DNA from: Proales similis
Lineage: Eukaryota > Rotifera > Eurotatoria > Ploima > Proalidae
Reading direction: 5' to 3'
DNA length: 64,000 nucleotides
NCBI GenBank assembly: GCA_019059635.1
Contig: JAGVRJ010000015.1
Location: 124,001-188,000, forward strand
In this document: piece after piece, positions 10,274 through 21,367 of the stretch
Position numbering within the stretch: the first letter of the stretch is position 1
How the letters are laid out: every line of letters begins with the position of its first letter
The notes under the pieces: model-generated
What the model was told of the DNA's origin: nothing
Seen by the model: only the letters and a program-made list of their open reading frames with translations
The model's database searches: none
Program-made: the position numbers and the translations under genes

Positions 10274-11731
10274 ATGGAGGAAGAAAAGCTAAAGAGACTG
10301 AAAGCGATGTTCTTGGCCTGGGTGGACAACATAACGCCGCACGGAGTGCCTCATGTGTTCAGCGCCAACAGCTGGCTCATCAAATTCGTTTGGATTGGCG
10401 CCATATTGGCTGCGATCGGCGGCTGTGCGTTCTTCATGGTCAGCAGCGTGCTCGAATACCTTCAGTTCGATGTGATCACTAAGGTGCGCGTGGTGAGCGA
10501 AGTGCCCACTCAGTTTCCGACCGTGACCATTTGCAAGATAAACCCGTTCACGAGCCAAGTGGCTGCCGAGCTCTTTCAATCGATTATCGATCGCTACAAC
10601 CAGTCGGCCGCCGAAGCGGATGAGATCGAAGACGCCGCGTTGTTTCAGATGCAGATCGAGGCCATGAGTCCGCAAATGAATGACACCATCAGAAGGCAAC
10701 TTGGACCCAGCATGGACGATATTCTAATTAGCTGTTCTTACGTTGGGAATGAATGCGACGCGTCTTGGTTCAGTTGGCTGTACAAAGTCGACTATGGAAA
10801 CTGTTATCAGTACAACTCGGGCAAAGACGCCAACGGCAATAAAATGGACATTCAACTCGTCTACGAGTCGGGTCCGTTGGCCTCGCTCAGGCTCGAGCTC
10901 TTTCTCGGTGTCAATCACATCAACCAGACGGGCATTTACCCGAACGAAGGCTTTCGAATCTACATCACCAATCACTCTGACTTGATCAGCACCTATTCGG
11001 ACGGTATTGACCTACAGCCGGGCGTGATGCTCAATTTGGGCATCAAAAAGAGCACAAACGTCGGACTGCCCTTTCCCTACAGTACATGCAACGGCGAAGA
11101 GCCCGCCGATCGCAGTCTGTACGATTTTTTTCAGAGCAAGAAATTAAATTTCAAGAGAAAGTACTGTCTGGAGCTTTGCCTTCAAGAAGCGATCTTGAGG
11201 AAATGCTCTTGCTTCGAGGTCAATTACTTGAACATGAACGAGACCGCATCGCCTTGTCTGACTGAAGCCGATATCGACTGTGCCCAGAGCGAACTGATTG
11301 AGTTCTATGACGGCAGCGATCAGCCGTGCCTGGACAAGTGTCCACAGGAATGCAGCTCACGCTCATTCGACTTTTTCGTCTCCTACTCTGACTTTCCGGC
11401 TCGATCGTACTACGAGTACTTGTCGCAGTTCTATGAATTAGGCTCGGACTATGCCGACGCCAAGTCAAAAATGGCCGCGGTCAACATTTATTACCGTGAC
11501 CTGGCCTACACACACGACCAAGAGGTGGAGAAGATGACAATACCGGGCCTTATTTCGACCGTGGGCGGCACTCTGGGCCTGTTTGTCGGCATGAGTCTGC
11601 TCAGTCTGATTGAATTTGTCGATCTGCTCATTCGCATCGTGATCCTCTGCACCAGACGGTCGAATCCAGTCGAGCCCAAAGAGAACGACAACAGCCCTTA
11701 TGCAGTGCCGTCAAGTCAGACTGGCAGATGA
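10274..11731 (+). CDS. DEG/ENaC family channel subunit (copy 4)
   Basis: Single exon, 485 aa, starting at the ATG at 10274 (MEEEKLKRLK) in an A-rich context. The order is N-terminal gating motif PHGVPH with canonical His-Gly (23-24), TM1 near 36-63, post-TM1 motif FPTVTICKIN, extracellular domain with cysteine pairs (CLELCLQEAILRKCSC, CPQECSS), and pore block GGTLGLFVGMSLLSLIE with Gly-Met-Ser. Several N-glycosylation sites (NQT, NHS, NET) are in the extracellular part. It is more divergent from copies 1 and 2 than those are from each other. A poly(A) signal is at 11755-11760. Confidence 0.93.
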   Translation: MEEEKLKRLKAMFLAWVDNITPHGVPHVFSANSWLIKFVWIGAILAAIGGCAFFMVSSVLEYLQFDVITKVRVVSEVPTQFPTVTICKINPFTSQVAAELFQSIIDRYNQSAAEADEIEDAALFQMQIEAMSPQMNDTIRRQLGPSMDDILISCSYVGNECDASWFSWLYKVDYGNCYQYNSGKDANGNKMDIQLVYESGPLASLRLELFLGVNHINQTGIYPNEGFRIYITNHSDLISTYSDGIDLQPGVMLNLGIKKSTNVGLPFPYSTCNGEEPADRSLYDFFQSKKLNFKRKYCLELCLQEAILRKCSCFEVNYLNMNETASPCLTEADIDCAQSELIEFYDGSDQPCLDKCPQECSSRSFDFFVSYSDFPARSYYEYLSQFYELGSDYADAKSKMAAVNIYYRDLAYTHDQEVEKMTIPGLISTVGGTLGLFVGMSLLSLIEFVDLLIRIVILCTRRSNPVEPKENDNSPYAVPSSQTGR

Positions 11732-12001
11732 ACAGCGCAATCGCCAGACGACGAAATAAACTTCTTCATTCTCGGACCAGACAACAAACATTCTCTTTAC
11801 TCTTGCTCGCTAAGCCAATCTAGTCAGAATAAAAGCAAAGGCCAATCATGATTGGTTTAAACACTTTTTCATCAAGTTTTTGATCGCCAAACTGAACTTG
11901 GAGTTCTCAAAGCAAATGTCTCAATAGGCCATTCGGATAAATGATTTGCTGGCGACGATATGCGATGGCTTTGGCACGCAGCAGTGAATAGTTGTGTACA
12001 A

Positions 12002-14574
12002 TTAGACAGTCACAAGAATATTGTCGATTGTGATGCAGCACATGTTCTGGCCTCGCAGGATTCTCACAAAGCCGGCCTTGGTCAATCTCAGTTTAGATGC
12101 CGATTGTCGATTCAAACGGTCATGGTGCTTACCTCGCCCCAGTGGGTGCCCCACGAGTTTTTGGCTATCCAGTACTTGATGCCGTTCTGCTCGCCAAAGC
12201 CGATAATCAGAACGGCGTGATTTACCACCCGAAGACAAGCGTATGTGCTGGTCTCACAGGCCGTGCTCGAGTAGATGCCCGATTTATAAAAGAAAAAGTC
12301 ATTTGTGACCTGAATGGCGGCGGCGGTCGGCTGATAGCGAACCATCTCTTCCAGAAGCGTTTCGTTTCCCAGCGGCAGACTGATCACATCCTTCAGCTTT
12401 CCCAGGCGAGTTTCGGTCCGAAAGTTGCACTTTTTTCTCATCTGCTGTTCATGATACTGCTCCGTGCTGAGTCCGAACAGCTAGATCGAATGCGCATAAG
12501 ACGTGCTCCGCTGCTCGACTGGTGAACACTTACGTTCAGAACGAAGTCTGTTTTGTAGACACTGCTCGACGTGAATCCGTTCATGTAGTAAAAGAACAGC
12601 GCATTGAACGGGTTGCCTCCCAGACAGCCGTAGTTGTAGTAGGCGAAGCCTCGAGAGTCTCTCACTGTTCCGTACGTGCAGTCGATTAGCTCATCGACCG
12701 ACAGATCGGGCAGTTGCCCGTAACTGATCCCGTACGCGCTCTCCACAAGCGATGTCTGTTTTCAATTCGTTTAGTTCTGTCTGTGACCAGCTCTTAAATA
12801 AAACTTACGCATGTGAAAGCCCAGCATGAGCCGCAGATTCCTTGACTTTCCACTTTGCTCACCATTCCGTGATCTCTCCAGTCCAGTCGATAGTCGCCTG
12901 CTCCCTGCGTGTCCTCTTTCTCCAAGATCTTGTTAAAGTCAATCACCGGGACAAACGGCAGACGCGGCCTTCTCGTTGTTGTAGTTGTTGTCGTGCTCGT
13001 GCTTTTGCTGGTTGTTGTTGTTGTTGTGGACGTCGAGGTGGACGCTTCCTCTGCCTCAACTGCTGCGGTCACCTGTTCCTGATCATCTCTGATCTCTTTG
13101 GTCAAATCAACGCTCGATCCACTCGAGCTTGTTGTTTGCACACTTGTTGAAGATTGGCTGCTGCTTGCAGAAACAGAGGAAGTTGAACTCGTTCCGGTCG
13201 ATGTCGGCTGCTGTGTGGTCTGCTGGGTGCTAGAGCTAGTACTGGTTGGGCTGGTGCTCTTGTTAGTACTCGTGCTGGTGCTTGGACTGGTGCTTGGACT
13301 GGTGCTGGTGCTGGTGCTTGGACTGGTGCTCGTGCTGGTGCTCGTACTGGTGCTCGTGCTGGTGCTCGTGCTGGTGCTTGGACTGGTGCTCGTGCTGGTG
13401 CTCGTACTGGTGCTCGTGCTGGTGCTTGGACTGGTGCTCGTGCTGGTGCTTGGACTGGTGCTGGTACTCGTGCTGGTGCTCTTGTTAGTACTCGTGCTGG
13501 TTTTCGGGCTGCTGCTAGTTCTACTACTGCTCGTGCTTGCACTCGTCTCAGCACTAGTGCTGGTCGCTGGCTTGGCCGAAGTGCTCTTGGTTGTTGCCTC
13601 TGTGCTTGCTGTTCTTGCTTGGGTAGTCTTTGGAGCAGTTTGAGTTCGATAGGGCTCAAGAGTGCTCAGAGTGACAGAGGTCGTGTTCAAGACAATTTGT
13701 GGCTGGCTCGGAGGTCTGGACGATGGGATTGGCCTGGTCGTAGGCGATCGCGTCACTTTTCCCTTCTCTCTTTCTTCGCGCTGTATCTGACGCTCTTGGC
13801 GCATTCGCTCGCGCTCTTCTCTCAGCCTCTGCCTCTCTTCTTGGCGCTGTCGGTTTCTCTCCTCTCTTTGTCGCCTCCTTTCTTCTCTCTCTCGCTGCTT
13901 CTGCTCTTTCCATTCCTTCGAGTCTATTTTCTGACCAGGCGGGTAGACGGCCTCGAAGAATCTGGCCACGAAATGCTTAAAGTCATTGCTGGTGAGGGCC
14001 TTGCTCTTTTTCGCACGTGTGCTCTTTGAATTGGCGAGTGTGGACGTGCGCTCGTAGGCAGTCTCGGTGTCGTCATCGTTTAGCTTGGCCGGCGTCAAAG
14101 CTGAACAGCACAAGAGCAGACGAAAGAGTTGAGTTTAGTCTAAATCACGATGCTGCTTGTGGAAACTTACTGTGCAATTGGAGGCCCAAGAAGAATGGAC
14201 AAAGATCGATGTCGTCAATGTCACATTCGGCAATGAAATATGTCGGACCGAGAATGAACGAATTGTTGCCTCGGTTGTTGATTGTTTGTATTTTGGCCAA
14301 GTTTGTGATCATCCTTTCGACTTTTAGCTCGTCCATGCTCTCTGTTGGTCGTGACCGATGCCAAGACAAGAGTCGACGTTCAGATTAGATTGGATGGGCT
14401 TACGACAGAAAAGACCTGCTCACCCAGATTGAAGCCGAACTCTCTCAGTTCGTTAAATTCTCTCAGCAAATCCAGCTCCTCTTGGCTGAATTTACTCAGA
14501 TCAGCCGTCCAAACCAGGCTGGTGGAGGCGGCCATCAAAATGAGAACGATTGCCGTATTCTTGGGAAGCTGCAT
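12002..14574 (-). CDS. Papain-family (C1A) cysteine protease with giant low-complexity insert
   Basis: Six exons (14574-14424, 14341-14171, 14100-12809, 12755-12534, 12480-12133, 12076-12002), introns 53-82 bp, 752 aa. A signal peptide (about 1-23) is followed by a propeptide with a degenerate I29-like helix ([16 protein letters not shown]). An Arg/Glu/Gln-rich region at about 170-225 looks like a single charged helix, and a Ser/Thr-rich region dominated by alternating Ser-Thr follows at about 230-450. The catalytic domain starts near YRLDWRDHG. All active-site residues are present: Gln in [13 protein letters not shown], Cys533, His700 (VVNHAV), Asn720 (AKNSWG). It is therefore probably an active lysosomal or secreted endopeptidase. 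Ordinary C1A enzymes are 320-450 aa; the extra length lies between prodomain and enzyme. Confidence 0.9.
13200..13560. repeat. Coding minisatellite (Ser-Thr repeat of the C1A protease)
   Basis: The plus strand shows dozens of GGTGCT / CGTGCT hexamers in higher-order blocks, read on the minus strand as alternating Ser and Thr codons. Blocks of 30-60 bp recur almost exactly, as expected from slippage or unequal exchange. Copy number is probably variable between individuals. Confidence 0.85.
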
Positions 14575-14980
14575 TCTCTCTCTGTCTCTCTCTCTCGCTT
14601 TTGGTGATGTCAGTTTTTGGCTGCGACAACTTGTTCTTTTTTGCTCGTCTCCTGGCTTGGGCTCCAAATGAACTGACGGCAAACTCAAAAATCGAGTATT
14701 TGAAGCCGAATCAAGGTCTTTGGGCATTGTTCGGCCATTGGTCCAATCGAGCGGCTGAGTAACGCCGGTTGGTGTCAAATGATGTTCTACAAACAATGGA
14801 TGATTTCATAACTGAACGTGCTCGCTACATCTACTACAAGCTGTTGAAAGGCTTGTGTCAAAACCGAGAGACCCACAGCCTTAACTTGAAGGCAGCAGAT
14901 TGAGCAACACATTCAGCAGCACATTTGTTTTCAAATTTATTCATAAACAACGATGCCAGATTGGCTTAGTTAGGGGTTAG
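14575..14980. other. Intergenic between protease and the PAN-module gene
   Basis: 5' flank of the protease gene with a CT run near 14575-14598, then the 3' flank of the next minus-strand gene. No gene recognised. Confidence 0.5.
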
Positions 14981-17900
14981 TTAAAACTTGTGTTTGAAAA
15001 ATTGAACAATGATGCAGATGACGCCCACCGCTGCTAGAGTGCACGAGGCGATGATCAAAGGCAAATCTAACGATGAGCCGATTGGGCCAGTGCGCTGGCG
15101 CCCGGTGTCACTTGAATAGTAAAACTCGCCTGTTTGAACGGGGGAAACATGTTGAGGCGAACAAAGGGAATAAAACTGACGAACAATGGTCACGCTTACG
15201 TTTATAGTGTCGACATATTTCATTGTCGAGGTCTTTGTTCACCAGGTTGGGCACGGACTCGGCCGATGCTTCGTTTCGGACGTCGCTGTTCATCAGGCAT
15301 CGTCTGCTCTCGGCACAGTAGTCGAAGCTGACGCAATTAAACGAGTCGGCAGTCACACACGAACGACTGCACTGCTCGACGCTCGACTCGAACAGAACCT
15401 GCTCGGCCTGGTCGACACGGACCGGACCGGTGGAGGCCAACGAAAAGTCGGTGAAGTAGTCGCGCGAGTAATGCTGACAGACGAGATTTGACGCGGTCGG
15501 CCTCACTCCACTCGGACTGGTCAAGTGCTGGCCGCTGAGAAAGCAGAGCGACTGGCTCGGGCAGAAATTGAACGAGCGGCAATGTGGACTCGTTGACGAC
15601 TTGTCGCACATGTCGGCGCACTCTTCGACTCGCTCGACTTTTTCTATTCGCTTGTCGGCCTCACTGGGCTCCACGAAGCCCGGCAAGAGACTGTAATGAA
15701 ACAGGCGGTTCTCTGTTTGAGTAAAATTGTTTAAATTGGTCGATCGGACGTAGGAAGGGCGCTCACTCTTGTAAATGTCGCATTCGAACGACGGGCTCAG
15801 ATCGGCTTCGATCAGACTCGACTGATTGCTGGCAAACAGGCGACACTGGGCTTGCAGAAAGCAAAAGTCAAACGAGTCGCAGTCGAACCTCAACTGGTCC
15901 GTGCAGGCCTTGGCACATTCGTCGACGCTGAGATTTGGAATCACTTGGTCGGCCGATCGAGTCGCGTACTTTTGACCCGAATACTTGAGGTCGTATTTGC
16001 TGATGAGCGCCGCTGGTTAAGAAAAGACGATATTGAGATGCGAACAAAGTCGATCGATTTGCACTGTGCTTGTCTTACTCGTTCCGTAGCGGGTCGGCTC
16101 TTCGTCCGAGTCTTCAATCTCGTCGGCGCTCAACGAGATCGACTCGAACGTGCCGCTCTCGGTCGTGTAGAAGTAGCTTATGGAGAACTTGCCTTCTCTC
16201 ACGCTGCTCTTCAACGCGTTCAACACCTGAACAGAGACCTTTGACTCGAAGCCGAGCGGCGTGTTGCGCGAGTAGTGCACATGCAGAGTGGAGACGGCCA
16301 CGTTCACGTCTGAAAAGTGCTTGTCGTTGAGATAGCACTCTGCGATGCGACAATTTCGGAGTGGAAAAGTTCGAAAATTCGAAAAGCTGAGAATTAGGGT
16401 GGGCGCTCACTCTGCTCTTGGGCCGAATAGTCGAAGCTCAAACAGCTCGTGTTTGAAATGCACAGGGTGGCACAATTCAGCACACTGGTCACATTCGGAC
16501 GGATGGCCATTGACTTGGTCGAGAGCCACTTGCCCGGCACTTGGGTGAAGAACGCTACCAATTGGCACCTGATTGCAATCGGCTGCTCAAGGACAGTAAG
16601 TGCTCGCTCGACTTACCCAAGACGGGCGGACGCGGGTAGACTGCCGATCGAACGTAAATGAATCCGTCATCGGACACGCTCACCTTGGGAGTGGCGAATC
16701 GAGTGAAACTCTCGTTGGCAAAGAACATGAACGATGTGTGCACGGTCCAGGCGAGCCAGCGCTCGTTTCTAAGCCGAGCGCTGTCTATTAGGCCTTTGAA
16801 AGGGATTCGCATTCGAAAGCCGTAGTTGGCACTGCTCGACTGAAAGCATTCAGACAGACTGAACGAGGCCAGGTCCTTCTCGCTCTGGTCGAAATCGAAG
16901 AAGCTCGAGTACGTGCTGCCCTACTCGGTCACAGTTGGATCAATCAGCCAGTCGGACGAAGAGAAGGGACCAACCTTGTCAGTGGTGGCGGTCACGCTCA
17001 ACGGGACACTGCTGTCAACGTTGTATGACTCGGTGAACTCAATCGAACTCTAAGCCGCAAGCGTTCAGCTAAGAATCATTTGAGTTAAGTGGAGAGGAGC
17101 TCACCGCGGAGAAGGAGTATTCGGTGAAGAACTGGCCGAGAGGAGTGGATCGATTTGAAATGAACACGTCGGCCGCAATGTTGTTGGCCGAACCAGGGCC
17201 AGTGTAGACATAGGCCGAGTCGAGAAGGAGCAGGCTCTCGGGCGATTTGATTCGAATCAAGAAGGAGCCGTTGGTCAACTGCGCTTGGCTGAACGACGAG
17301 TCGTTGTCGGCCGCATAGGCCGAGATGCCTTTTATTGAGCAGTTGCCTCGGCGCAGGTTCATGGCGAAGCTCACGCCGATCGAGTAGTCGTGCACGTACT
17401 TGATCAAATCGGCGCTGAAGAAGCTGTCGGCGTTCGGCAGTCGACTTCTGAACACGTACTTGACCGCGTTGAGATCACGATCGTACACAAACGAGCGCAC
17501 GTAGTTCACCAGGCCGGCTTCGTTTATTTCCTCCGAAAAGCTAAAGTGGTCGCCGAGCGGCGGCGTTGGCTTGGTCACCTTGCGACCGCTGCAGTAGACG
17601 CCCGGCGGTGTCTTGAGTTAACGCTCGTCTCACTGAATGTCCGAATTTGGAGTCGAGAAAACTCACTTGAAACGAACGCTCGTGCACTCGTTCGGCTCTA
17701 AAGTCGTAAAAGTCTTGCACTTGACGAAAAGCGCTTTGACCGTTCGAGTCTGTTTCAATTCCTTCGAACACGGCTCGCACTGGCAGGCTCCTAAAGCGCT
17801 CGCTCAGCCCGGGCAAGGCGAACTCGCTGACTAGCAAAATGGCTCAGACGGCATTCAAGTGGCGACACTGCGATCAATCTTACCTGACGTGTAGAATGTG

Positions 17901-18653
17901 ACTGTGAAATTGCGCTTGGGCTCGCTCGTGTACTGGCAGCTGACGTAGGCATTGCACAAAATGCCCCGGACCACGTAGGTGCCGTTGAACGTCTTCAAGT
18001 TGCTTTGCAATCAATGCCGAGCGAGTTGGAGGCGGACTTGGCCATTTACCTGCGGAAAGGTGCGAAATCCGAGCACTTGGTAGACATCGTTCGGCCGTAG
18101 AAACGTTTCATTGACTCGAACGACGCCGATCGGCTGGATGAGCTCGTTGGACGTGTCCAGTTGATAAGTTGTGCATTTGACTCGCTTCTGCTCAAGGCCA
18201 GTGGGGTCCGTGTCGGCCGCGGCTACGAATAAATAGAGACGCTCGGAAATGGGCAAACACCAGTGGCGGGAAAAGTGGAGAGGCTTACACTCGATTAAAT
18301 GCAACTCGTTGGCTTGGTAGTCAAAGATTTTTCGACGCTCTTGATTAGCCAGCCTTTCGACCAGATTGACGCGTCGGTTCGGATAGTCAAAGTCGAGCTG
18401 CTGGGCAACGGAATACTTCCCATTTACGTTCAGTTCGATTCGGGTGGAGAACACTTCGGGCAAGTCGGGCTCAGGCGGAGCTGTTAGATTAGCACATTCG
18501 GATGCTGAGTACACAAGTCGAGAATAAACGAAAACTGAATCGCCTACCGGTGCCTGACGACGGGCCCAAATCTGGACAGTACTGGGCCAGAGCGCGCCCG
18601 AACGAGAAAAAGGCGAAGAGTGCGAAAAAGCAGATTGTTGGCTGCGGCTTCAT
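14981..18653 (-). CDS. Type I membrane protein with LolA-like N-terminal part and PAN-like modules
   Basis: Thirteen exons: 18653-18548, 18504-18289, 18222-18050, 17992-17884, 17830-17667, 17611-17105, 17049-16975, 16920-16617, 16554-16411, 16339-16079, 16012-15767, 15712-15200, 15129-14981. Introns are 43-71 bp and the product is 988 aa. A signal peptide ends near residue 24. The N-terminal half has two similar segments with alternating Asp/Tyr/Phe patterns (LDFDYPNRRVNLV; QDFYDFRAERV), resembling metazoan proteins described as LolA-like. Four cysteine-rich PAN-like modules follow (CATLC..CLSFDY, CAKAC..CDSFDFC, CADMC..CRSFNFC, CSRSC..CVSFDYC). A single transmembrane helix near residues 956-980 and a KHKF tail close the protein. 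It is probably a cell-surface binding protein; ligand unknown. The exon chain is well supported by frame and phase; the LolA-like label is tentative. Confidence 0.82.
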
Positions 18654-18852
18654 TTTGACGACGACGACAAGTAACAAAGCAATGCAAATAAAAAATGGCC
18701 AAAAACAGAGAGCTATCTTTACGAGGCCTTATCTTGTCATGGCCCCCCTATCGTCGCAGAGATAATCTGAAGGGAACATTTTATTTTCATAAACTTGAGG
18801 AGAAAGCTGAAAGCGAGGTCTGAGCAGCAAAGTTTGCGTCAATCGTGGCCGT

Positions 18853-19914
18853 CTATCGGCGATAAGCAGGCGTGGCTGTCTGTGATTGACTGTGATCATT
18901 TACTTGATTGAGTTGCGCTGGCCGATTGCTGCTGCTGTGCACTCTCCTGCCGCAAGCCAATAAGGTCAGCGCCTCGTCTCTGAACAGATGGTTGATGGCC
19001 AAATTGAACACAAACGAGAAGCATTTAATGAAAAGCGAGAGTTGAACCGAGCAGAGGAACACAAGATTCAAGACGGCCGCATAGACGGGCGCCAACTCAA
19101 TTTGTCCAAGTTTGTAGACGTTCATCACAATAAAGATGAGCGAGAGAGGAAAGTTGAAGAGGAAAAAGAGAAAATTGAAGCCGAGCACAACAATTGTGAA
19201 ATGGCGCTCGCGATTCACTGCGCCTCTTCTCTGCGCCTGATTTTTGCTTTTGACGAGGCGCCTCACAATCACAACGTCCAGAACGGTCATGATCGCAAAC
19301 GGCACGTAGGTGCGCATCAGAATTGAAATAAAGTCGGAGAGAGCGGCGACCAGCGGAGTGGCCGTGCATCTGAGCAGCAGCTGTCCGCTTTGACTCTCGT
19401 TATGAGTTGCGTTTTGATAGTTGCCAGTAACTTCCAAATAGTAGAAGAGGTTCTCGACGTCAACTAGGCCAATGAGGCAGAGCATAAGGACGATGAGAAG
19501 TGATTGCCGCTTATGGCTTTTGCGCAACTCGGGCAGTCGGCCAGGATGGCACATGAGCATGTAGCGGTCAAAAGTGATCAGCAGAGTGATCCAAGAGGAC
19601 GCATGCAGCAGCCAGCGTCTAGTGAAGCCAAGAAAGCGGCACAAAAAATCTGAATAGGTGAACAGTTGGAAATTGAAGAGATACGTAGAAAAGACAAAGA
19701 AGCCAAAGAGAAGAAGAGTGGCGATGTCGACAGCCGTTTGCCATGTGTAGAGAAAGCCCATGTTGGTCTTGTTCAAATTGGGCCTCGAGAACAGATACAG
19801 TGAGCAGAAGTTTTGAACAATTCCTAGCGGGTAGAGAACTGCCGACAAGTAAAAGTCAAGGTCATAGGTAAGTCGGCCAATTTGCTCCGAGAGCTGAATT
19901 GAAGCGTCTTGCAT
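18853..19914 (-). CDS. Intronless rhodopsin-like GPCR, tandem family member 1
   Basis: 353 aa with seven predicted membrane segments. It belongs to a local family marked by LNKTNMGFLY after TM1, a VDI motif in TM2, and HASSW before the TM3-end DRY box (here FDRYMLMCHP). VDVENLFYYLE closes TM4. TM6 lacks CWxP (FFLFNFPLSLIF), and TM7 ends in FNLAINHLFR rather than NPxxY. The array shares the same strand with no introns, so duplication after a retroposed or intron-free founder is likely. Ligand unknown; array expansion fits chemosensory or peptide recognition, which is inference. This copy is among the more divergent and has a longer C-tail. Confidence 0.88.
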   Translation of the reverse strand: MQDASIQLSEQIGRLTYDLDFYLSAVLYPLGIVQNFCSLYLFSRPNLNKTNMGFLYTWQTAVDIATLLLFGFFVFSTYLFNFQLFTYSDFLCRFLGFTRRWLLHASSWITLLITFDRYMLMCHPGRLPELRKSHKRQSLLIVLMLCLIGLVDVENLFYYLEVTGNYQNATHNESQSGQLLLRCTATPLVAALSDFISILMRTYVPFAIMTVLDVVIVRRLVKSKNQAQRRGAVNRERHFTIVVLGFNFLFFLFNFPLSLIFIVMNVYKLGQIELAPVYAAVLNLVFLCSVQLSLFIKCFSFVFNLAINHLFRDEALTLLACGRRVHSSSNRPAQLNQVNDHSQSQTATPAYRR

Positions 19915-20353
19915 TTTTTAAATTCAGACGAAGAAGGAAAAATCATCAGAACATTGAAACTGCGAATGTATGTGGACGCTTTTACGCAAATTTAAATGCC
20001 TCAGACCGGATTTCTGTTCGATTAGCATCCATTCAGAAAAAGAAAAATGCTGGGACTGCGACATCAAATTTGTGAGAGCCTCTCTCTCTACATTCAGATC
20101 ATTTTCAAGTCGCTCTAACCGGGAAAAGCGCAAAATGCCAACATAAAGAAACAAGAACGCAGATAATGGGCTTAAATATGTCTTTAAAAGCTGAAAAAAT
20201 TCAAGCTGAATAGAACTGAACGAGACAATCGAAGAACAGTTAAAAAGCCTGTCACTGTAAGGAAAAGGGAGACTGACAGGGATTCACAGGTCTAATGAGA
20301 ACAGCCTTGGGGACGCTATAAATTGGCTTAAAAGTGAATGGCAGTCAAAAGAA
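19915..20353. other. Intergenic within the GPCR array
   Basis: AT-rich spacer with no gene. A TATAAAT at 20317-20323 points to the plus strand, where no gene follows, so I do not call it a promoter. Confidence 0.5.
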
Positions 20354-21367
20354 TCAAATGTCGCGTCTTGACTGTGCTGTAATTGTACTCGACTCGCTTG
20401 CCACGTTTGGTCCACGAATTCTGAATATGATTAGAATTTCATTCCTGAACAAATAGTTCAAGGTGAAATTGAACACAAACGAGGTGGCCTGCATGAAGAA
20501 TGCGAGCACCACTGTGCTTGTAAACGCCGTGCGGAATATGGCATTGGGCAGCGGATCGAGCTCAATGTGCGCCAGGTTGTAGATGGTCGTGAATATGTAA
20601 ATGACCGACAGTGGGAAATTGAGGGCGAAGAACACGCAGTTGTAGGCGAGCACCACCGCGGTGAAGTGCTTCTCTCGTCGACCCGAGCTGCGGTTCGACT
20701 TGTTCTTGCTCTGGACGATGCGTCGCACGATGAGCGCGTCGAAGACGGTCATCAGCACGAAAGGCACGTAGGTGCGCATCACGATCGAGATGATGTCCGA
20801 CAGCGCGTAGACCAGGGGCGAGGCTGTGCACACGCTGCGCACTGTGGTCTGGTTGCCCCGCACCAGCTCGGTCTGCTCCAGATAGTAGAACAGGTTCTCG
20901 ACGTCGACCAGGGCGATGAGCGCGAACATGGCCAAGATGACCAAGGACAGGTGCAGTTTGTTCTTCCTCAGCTCCGTCAGCTTGGTGGGCAGTCGAACGG
21001 CCATGAAGCGGTCGAACGTGATGAACAGCGTCATCCAGGAGGACGCGTGCAAGATGAAGCGTCTGAGAAAAGTCAAGAAGCGACACAAAAAGTCAGAAGT
21101 ATTGGCAAATGAGATGCCAAATACGTTGAAAGAGTTCATCACAAACGTGGTAATCAGGAGCAGAGCGATGTCGACCGCCGACTGCCATCTGTAGAGAAAG
21201 CCCATGTTGGTCTTGTTCAAGCGGGGCCTTGAGAACACGTAGAACGAGAACATGTTGAGCACAACTCCCACTGGACAGACGATAATCGCCATATAATTGA
21301 ACAGACTACTGCTAATGTTGTTCAATTGATTCATCAAGAAATCCTCGCCGTATGTATTTGCTGCCAT
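20354..21367 (-). CDS. Intronless rhodopsin-like GPCR, tandem family member 2 (converted triplet, A)
   Basis: 337 aa, start MAANTYGEDF. Family marks are present: LNKTNMGFLYRWQSAVDI, LRRFILHASSW, FDRFMAVRLP as the DRY-position motif, DVENLFYYLEQTE, NFPLSVIYIF in TM6 and FNFTLNYLFRNE after TM7. From TM3 to TM6 it is almost identical, also at silent sites, to the members starting at 24436 and 26466. Its TM7 matches the 26466 member (RTAFTSTVVLAFFMQA), while its tail after FRNE is unique (GPNVASESSTITAQ). An Asn-linked site lies in the N-terminus (NNISS). Confidence 0.88.
   Translation of the reverse strand: MAANTYGEDFLMNQLNNISSSLFNYMAIIVCPVGVVLNMFSFYVFSRPRLNKTNMGFLYRWQSAVDIALLLITTFVMNSFNVFGISFANTSDFLCRFLTFLRRFILHASSWMTLFITFDRFMAVRLPTKLTELRKNKLHLSLVILAMFALIALVDVENLFYYLEQTELVRGNQTTVRSVCTASPLVYALSDIISIVMRTYVPFVLMTVFDALIVRRIVQSKNKSNRSSGRREKHFTAVVLAYNCVFFALNFPLSVIYIFTTIYNLAHIELDPLPNAIFRTAFTSTVVLAFFMQATSFVFNFTLNYLFRNEILIIFRIRGPNVASESSTITAQSRRDI

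Noticed and set aside
13200-13560. Regular repeats considered as a CRISPR array or transposon
   Set aside because: Repeats are in frame inside a protease gene of a eukaryote, have no spacers and no terminal repeats.
13098-13643. Plus-strand Leu-Val repeat frame opposite the protease Ser-Thr repeat
   Set aside because: It is the mirror of the repeat in another frame; splice-supported protease coding explains the region.
20567-21112. Plus-strand frames of about 180 codons opposite the GPCR triplet (also at 23642-24187 and 25672-26337)
   Set aside because: They recur only because the receptor cores are nearly identical; composition is that of an antisense frame.
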